From an uncultured Prevotellaceae bacterium (GTDB lineage: Bacteria; Bacteroidota; Bacteroidia; Bacteroidales; Muribaculaceae), in the NCBI GenBank assembly GCA_900317325.1, contig ONGE01000014.1, forward strand, positions 1-64,000: a DNA stretch of 64,000 nucleotides, written 5' to 3'. The notes beneath the pieces are model-generated. The model had not been told where the DNA came from and made no database searches. It saw only the letters and a program-made list of their open reading frames with translations. A program made the position numbers and the translations under genes. Below, in pieces: positions 59,652-64,000 of this stretch; position 1 is the first letter of the stretch, and each line of letters begins with the position of its first letter.

Positions 59652-61553
59652 CTATCTTGCGGGATAGCGTGAATTGACCGCGTGCACCATCCAGTTATCG
59701 GGGAAATGCGACGTCTCAGGCTGCTGCTCGGGGGCAGTGCCCTTGATGCGCTCGTCATCCATCACCAGCAGACCGATGGCACGTGTCATCAAGATGTCGT
59801 CGTGCTTGCCCGGTCGAGCCTCGTAGTGCCCGTTGTGCTCCTGATAGTCACGCATCTCGTTCACCGCATCGATGTCACGCTCGATGTAGCTGCCGTCACG
59901 CACCGACCTGATCAGTGCCGTGATGGCGGCGCGCTTGGTCTTGACATTGGTGTGGAAGCCCAGCTGCTTGCCGTCGCGCTTGTACACCAGTCCGTAGCAG
60001 CGGTGCACCCGTTGCAAGATATACTCGCTCTCGCCCGCACGTGCCGCCTCGTTGATGAGCGTATTGCTCTCGATGACCAACGGTGCCGAGTTGTAGTACA
60101 GGGCCAGCTGCATCGACTTCCATCCCAGCTGGTCGTGGTCGATGTGGCCGCGCCACTGGGCGACGATGGCGGGTTGTCGCGAGGTGTCGGCCATGCGCCA
60201 CACGGCAATCACCGAGTAGTCACTGCCCTCGCTGCGGCCGCCCACATCAACCACGACGACATAGTGCACCTTGACGGCTCGGCCCACCTCGGGATACTCC
60301 CACACCTTGAGCAGACCGTTGCTGGCTTGCACCAGATGCACGTTACGCTTGGCCTCAAAGCCGCTGTCCCCGTCGGCCTGGATGTCGCCTTTCAACACCG
60401 GGGCCAGCGTGCAGTTCCTCTCCATGGCGTCGAGGTGTTCCCTCGCGAACGGATTGCTGCCCGTCGTGGCAAAGGCCTCGCTCGCCGTGCCGGGATACTC
60501 GGCCATCATCAGTTCGTGGGTGCGATATTCCTTGCGCTTGGTGTGATACCAGTTGATCTGCTCCAGCGTGCAACCGTCTTTCCACAATTGGTGCTCATAC
60601 TCGTCCATCTCCTGCCACAGCGCCAAGGGGTCATCAACGGGATGGCGATAGATGCCTATCTCATGCCACGGCACGAACACCGGTTCCTTGTCGCTGTGTT
60701 CCCCGCAGGCACGCAGCCACTCGTCGTGAAAGAAGTCGCCCACGCCGTTGGCTGTGGACTCGAGCACAACGACGGTCTCGGGTTTCAGCGCCACGCTGCC
60801 GCACACGCTGCGCACCACGTCGTCGGGGCTGTGCATCGCGCTCTCCTTCCAGTAAGCCACCTCGCTCAGGTGGGCCATCGCGATGTCGTAGCCACGTGCC
60901 GCATCCTCGCTGCGCGCGCTGCCCGTGAGCACGAGGCAGTCGCGGGACTCGATTTGCTGCACGTTGGGCTGTCCCTCCAGTTTGCTGAACTGCGGCATCG
61001 GTTCGTCGTCATCAAGCAGTTCCTTGGGGTAATGGCGCAGCAGCAGGTTGTACATGCGCTTCAGGCTCTTGCTCGTCACGTGCAGGTGGCCGCAGATGAG
61101 GCTGTTCCATCCCTTGTGGCGCACCAGTTGCATCCAGGCCATGTACATCTGCACCAGCGTTGAGCCGCCCCACTGACGCGCCTTGAGCAAAATCACGCGC
61201 ACGGGGCGTCCGGCAATGCGCTGCTCTTCCATCACCGCCAGCAGGCGGCGCTGCGGACGGTTCAGAATCAGGGGGACGTTCCTGGCCGTCATCTTGTCCT
61301 TGATGGTCGCGCAACGCACACACCAGTACTCAAAGTCCTCCACAATGCGGCGCCGCTCCTGTTCCAGGGGGTCCAGCGACAAGTAGTCGGGGCTGCGGGC
61401 AAGCACCGCCGCAGGGATGAGGTTGCCGCCCGCTTGCACGCGCTCGCCGCAGCACCCCACCCCGGTCAACGGATCGTAGCGGTCCTCGTCGAGCTGGGCC
61501 TGGCGGCGCGCATTCTCGTCCAAAATCTCATTTAAATATAATGTGTTTTCCAT
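59652..61553 (-). CDS. Phage terminase large subunit
   Basis: A 633-residue DNA-packaging motor. The ATPase part has the terminase-type Walker A KARQWGGST (residues 124-132) and Walker B YDIAMAHLSEVAYW (222-235, with catalytic Glu), then VVVLESTANGVGDFFHDEWL (coupling motif). The C-terminal RNase-H-like nuclease has VVVVDVGGRSEGSDYSVIAV, PLVIESNTLINEAA and GKHDDILMTRAIGLLVMDDE with acidic residues at the three expected places. All domains seem intact. A small-subunit, portal or capsid gene is not inside the window. The next gene upstream on the strand, 61824-63815, is a phage-like structural protein. Confidence 0.92.
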   Translation of the reverse strand: MENTLYLNEILDENARRQAQLDEDRYDPLTGVGCCGERVQAGGNLIPAAVLARSPDYLSLDPLEQERRRIVEDFEYWCVRCATIKDKMTARNVPLILNRPQRRLLAVMEEQRIAGRPVRVILLKARQWGGSTLVQMYMAWMQLVRHKGWNSLICGHLHVTSKSLKRMYNLLLRHYPKELLDDDEPMPQFSKLEGQPNVQQIESRDCLVLTGSARSEDAARGYDIAMAHLSEVAYWKESAMHSPDDVVRSVCGSVALKPETVVVLESTANGVGDFFHDEWLRACGEHSDKEPVFVPWHEIGIYRHPVDDPLALWQEMDEYEHQLWKDGCTLEQINWYHTKRKEYRTHELMMAEYPGTASEAFATTGSNPFAREHLDAMERNCTLAPVLKGDIQADGDSGFEAKRNVHLVQASNGLLKVWEYPEVGRAVKVHYVVVVDVGGRSEGSDYSVIAVWRMADTSRQPAIVAQWRGHIDHDQLGWKSMQLALYYNSAPLVIESNTLINEAARAGESEYILQRVHRCYGLVYKRDGKQLGFHTNVKTKRAAITALIRSVRDGSYIERDIDAVNEMRDYQEHNGHYEARPGKHDDILMTRAIGLLVMDDERIKGTAPEQQPETSHFPDNWMVHAVNSRYPAR

Positions 61554-61823
61554 GTTACATTTCTCAAACTATTAGTTACCAACTGTCATCCGCACACTGG
61601 CCTCCACCCACGACTGAATCGGGATTGCTCGCGAGGGCTCGCAAGAAATCAAAAGAAAACCGTTTAATTATCATCCGCCTCCGACAATGGAGGCGGATGC
61701 CTCTTTAACCTTTAACCTGCTCGCGCTAGCGAGCATCTCTCTACACTCTACACGCTCGCGCCAGCGAGCTCCTCCACCGCTCACGCAGTGAGCGTCCTCC
61801 ACTGCTCGCGCCAGCGAGCAAAT
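61554..61823. repeat. Mini-hairpin array 2 between two phage-like genes
   Basis: Contains CGCAAGAAATCAAAA (61640-61654; reverse of the TTTTGATTTCTTGCG seen at 3946 and 46924), a CCGCCTCCG/GGAGGCGG hairpin (about 61676-61698), then GCTCGCGCTAGCGAGC (61719-61734), GCTCGCGCCAGCGAGC, GCTCACGCAGTGAGC and another GCTCGCGCCAGCGAGC, with CTCTACACTCTACAC- and CTCCACCG-like spacers. Confidence 0.7.
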
Positions 61824-63815
61824 CTAGCGAATATAAAGGAGTGTGGGAAGCAGCAAGGTGCCGCTTCGGGCTGTTCCCGTCACCTGCAATCGGAGTGTGC
61901 GGGCACGCACCGCCATGGGTGCTGTCGCCAGCGGCTGGTCGATGTCGCCACTCACGGTGACGGCACTCACCTCGCAATTCTGCGACAAGATCCCGCGCTG
62001 GCCGTTCACCTTGAGCGTCAAGTCGGTCGCCTGGCCGCTCACATGCCACACCACGCGCCCCAATGATTTGCCCAACAGCGGATTCAACGCGATGGGATGG
62101 CTGCACCATGCCACGGACATCGACGACGCCTGTTCCTGCTCCAGATCGAGCAATGTGCCGTCGGCGGTCACGGCCACGGCATGACGCGGGTCGCAATAGA
62201 GTTGTGCGGCATCGACGGTGCGCTCGCTCATCGCGCCGCTCGTCATCACCGCCACGGGGTTGCCCGAGGCGGGCAGCAGCCACAACTCGTCATGGGCAGG
62301 ACACCACGCCAGCGCACGGCAATCCACGCCACGATGCACGACACTCACCTGGGCTCCCGAGAGGCGACACAGGTGGCCGTGCCGCGAGACGAACCACACG
62401 TCGCGCCACGCCTCAACGGGCGTGACACCGGCTGCGACAACGGTGCGGTCAACCAGACGTGCCTCGCCTAGCGTGCCGGTGGCACTCTGCGGGATGGCAT
62501 AGATGCCGTCGTCGGTGAACACATACACCGGATAACGGCCAAAGCCGCCCGAGTACAAGGAACGCGTCACCACGGCGACGGCCAGCGGTGATGCCCCAAG
62601 CACGCTGCGGCGGTGCGACTCGACAAGGGCATTGCCGGGCGCACTCACCACCACATCGCCCTTGACGGTGCAGCAATACAGGCGCCCGCCGGCGCTTGTC
62701 GAGCACACCACGCCCTGCTGCGACGGCAAGCGGCCGATAGCGGCACACTGTGCGACTGTCAGCGTCAAGGCCTGGGTGGGCGCTTCAAAGTCATCGCCCG
62801 TGAGATGAGCGGCAGCGGGTGCCGTGGCCACCAGGCGCCACGACGAGGCGGCCAATTCCTGGCTGATGGCAACCGACGAACGGCGCGAGAGGCCCATCTC
62901 AAGCAGGTACTCTCGGCCGCCGGTAGTGCGCGTGAGGCAACGGTAATCGAGCACCTGGACCGAACTCAGCAGCGTAGCCTCGCGGGTGACCAGCACATCA
63001 ATGCTCTTGATGAGCGGCAGCCACTCGGCGGCGATGTCGCTCGTCACTGTGATGTCCAGCCCATAATGGGCCAGCGACATCGTCGTCGTTTCGGTGCCCG
63101 TAAAACCCGAGCCGCCGCTCTCGACAAGCGCGGTGACGCGGCTGGCATTGGCCACGGTAAGGTCGCCCAGACGCACCGGCTCACTCATCCACAGGTAACT
63201 GTCGTCATGCAATCGCACGGCCCAGCGCGCCAGCAACGGAGCGCTGTAGCGCCCCATGGCCGCGATGTCGGCCATGGCGGCGTTCCATGTGTTGCGCAGC
63301 AGGGCGGTGAGGCCCGTGACATCGGCACTGGTCAACGGGGCGTGCCACTGTTGATAGGGTTCGGCAAAGGTGTAGGCAGGCAGTTCAATCGACACGCTTG
63401 ATGTCGTCTCGCCCAACGTCACACCAGGCAGCGCGGCTGCGGGATCGAGCACCCGCCACACGCCGTCGTGTTGTCTCAGGTAGGTCATCCCGGCATCCGT
63501 GACAATAACGATGAGGTCTCCGATGACGTGGGCGCCCACAATTTCGCCCGGGACGGTCGTCACGGCCACATTATCGACCTTGACGGTTTGGCCGACTGAG
63601 GTCACGCGGTGGCCACCGGTCAGCAACAGCAGGCGTTCGCCGGAACCGATCGTTCCGACCACCGTCGGGTCACCTGTCACTTGCAGCGACTGTTCACACT
63701 CGCGCACATTACGCGCCAGCGAGGCAGCGCCGCGACGTGCCGCCTCGCCGTTGACGAGGGGCACCATGCCTCCGGGAACAACCGGAGGCGCTTGCGTCAA
63801 TTGATGTTTCTTCAT
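61824..63815 (-). CDS. Phage or phage-derived structural protein, propeller-like
   Basis: A 663-residue protein with no signal peptide (MKKHQLTQAPPVVPGGMVPL). It is Ala/Thr/Val-rich and has repeated short beta units of the type GxxxVLxxxGRLYCCTVKGDVV, GRYPVYVFTDDGIYAIPQSA, RDVWFVSRHGHLCRLSG and HDELWLLPASGNPVAVM, suggestive of a beta-propeller in the C-terminal half. Such proteins in Bacteroidales phages are thought to be tail or baseplate parts. It shares the strand and GC-rich style of the terminase gene downstream and likely belongs to the same module. Exact role is not known. Confidence 0.75.
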   Translation of the reverse strand: MKKHQLTQAPPVVPGGMVPLVNGEAARRGAASLARNVRECEQSLQVTGDPTVVGTIGSGERLLLLTGGHRVTSVGQTVKVDNVAVTTVPGEIVGAHVIGDLIVIVTDAGMTYLRQHDGVWRVLDPAAALPGVTLGETTSSVSIELPAYTFAEPYQQWHAPLTSADVTGLTALLRNTWNAAMADIAAMGRYSAPLLARWAVRLHDDSYLWMSEPVRLGDLTVANASRVTALVESGGSGFTGTETTTMSLAHYGLDITVTSDIAAEWLPLIKSIDVLVTREATLLSSVQVLDYRCLTRTTGGREYLLEMGLSRRSSVAISQELAASSWRLVATAPAAAHLTGDDFEAPTQALTLTVAQCAAIGRLPSQQGVVCSTSAGGRLYCCTVKGDVVVSAPGNALVESHRRSVLGASPLAVAVVTRSLYSGGFGRYPVYVFTDDGIYAIPQSATGTLGEARLVDRTVVAAGVTPVEAWRDVWFVSRHGHLCRLSGAQVSVVHRGVDCRALAWCPAHDELWLLPASGNPVAVMTSGAMSERTVDAAQLYCDPRHAVAVTADGTLLDLEQEQASSMSVAWCSHPIALNPLLGKSLGRVVWHVSGQATDLTLKVNGQRGILSQNCEVSAVTVSGDIDQPLATAPMAVRARTLRLQVTGTARSGTLLLPTLLYIR

Positions 63816-63817
63816 GG

Positions 63818-64000
63818 TTCTTAAATGCTCGCGTTGCGAGCAGGTTAATTGTTATTCTTGCTCGCGTTGCGAGCAGGTTAAAGGTTAATGGTTAAAGGTT
63901 AAAGAGGCATCCGCAGTGATGCTCGCGTTGCGAGCAGTGGAGGGCGCTCACTGAGTGAGCGGTGGAGGTGCTCGCTAGCGCTAGCAGGTTAATGGTTAAT
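63818..64000. repeat. Mini-hairpin array 3 (runs to right edge)
   Basis: GCTCGCGTTGCGAGC occurs three times, then GCTCACTGAGTGAGC and GCTCGCTAGCGCTAGC, separated by AGGTTAAAGGTTAATGG-like runs and GAGGCATCCGC. Continues beyond the window. Confidence 0.7.

Overview
The window is a stretch of Bacteroidales chromosome, GC near 50%. Direct signs are the Bacteroidetes-type promoter (TTG, about 20 bases, TAnnTTTG) before many genes, lipoproteins with a Bacteroidales lipobox, a TonB-dependent receptor, families largely confined to Bacteroidetes (DUF3667, DUF4199, DUF6048, DUF6452, SprA-like), and secreted proteins ending in short Lys-terminated sorting-type tails. A gut or rumen family such as Muribaculaceae or Prevotellaceae is my inference. 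I see no rRNA, tRNA, CRISPR array or intact insertion sequence.

Layout. 1-8.6 kb: FKBP isomerase, two unknown proteins, a 0.6 kb stretch with a MITE-like element, a small carboxypeptidase-regulatory-like protein, an M28 peptidase and a MerR/GyrI-like regulator. 8.6-14 kb: a decayed crcB fragment, a subtilisin-like protease, a DUF3667 membrane protein and a crcB-DUF5714 operon. 14-23.5 kb: secreted aminopeptidase C, class A acid phosphatase, alpha/beta hydrolase and a 1659-residue multi-domain adhesin-like protein. 23.7-25.5 kb: an operon of a CatB/Vat-like acetyltransferase, a GNAT acetyltransferase and a NimA-like flavin-binding protein, which looks like a xenobiotic defence unit. 25.6-32 kb: small exported proteins (two are tandem paralogues), an aldo/keto reductase, an HxlR-cupin operon, an orphan SprA-domain lipoprotein, and a GNAT-Imm32 pair. 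32-38 kb: a ZnuD-like TonB receptor with a Cys/His-rich partner, and a second large adhesin-like protein.

39-47 kb is the most interesting functional cluster: an exported flavin-reductase-like protein, an operon of aldo/keto reductase, exported ACMSD-type amidohydrolase and exported cupin-ABM protein under a divergent AraC regulator with a visible direct-repeat operator, then a tannase-like secreted hydrolase and another aldo/keto reductase. Together they suggest handling of plant phenolic esters (inference).

47-59.6 kb: a highly expressed secreted protein, a housekeeping run (free-methionine-sulfoxide reductase, RarA, YraN), a hybrid two-component regulator with periplasmic TPRs, the DUF4199 / glycosyltransferase / DUF6452 / DUF6048 run, and a second highly expressed secreted protein with the same C-terminal tail. 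59.6-64 kb: a phage terminase large subunit and a propeller-like phage or phage-derived protein, bordered by intergenic arrays of tiny hairpins.

Three classes of non-coding repeat recur: a roughly 200-base GC-rich element (three places), arrays of 15-16-base hairpins whose stems change in a compensating way, and a TTTTGATTTCTTGCG sequence next to such hairpins.
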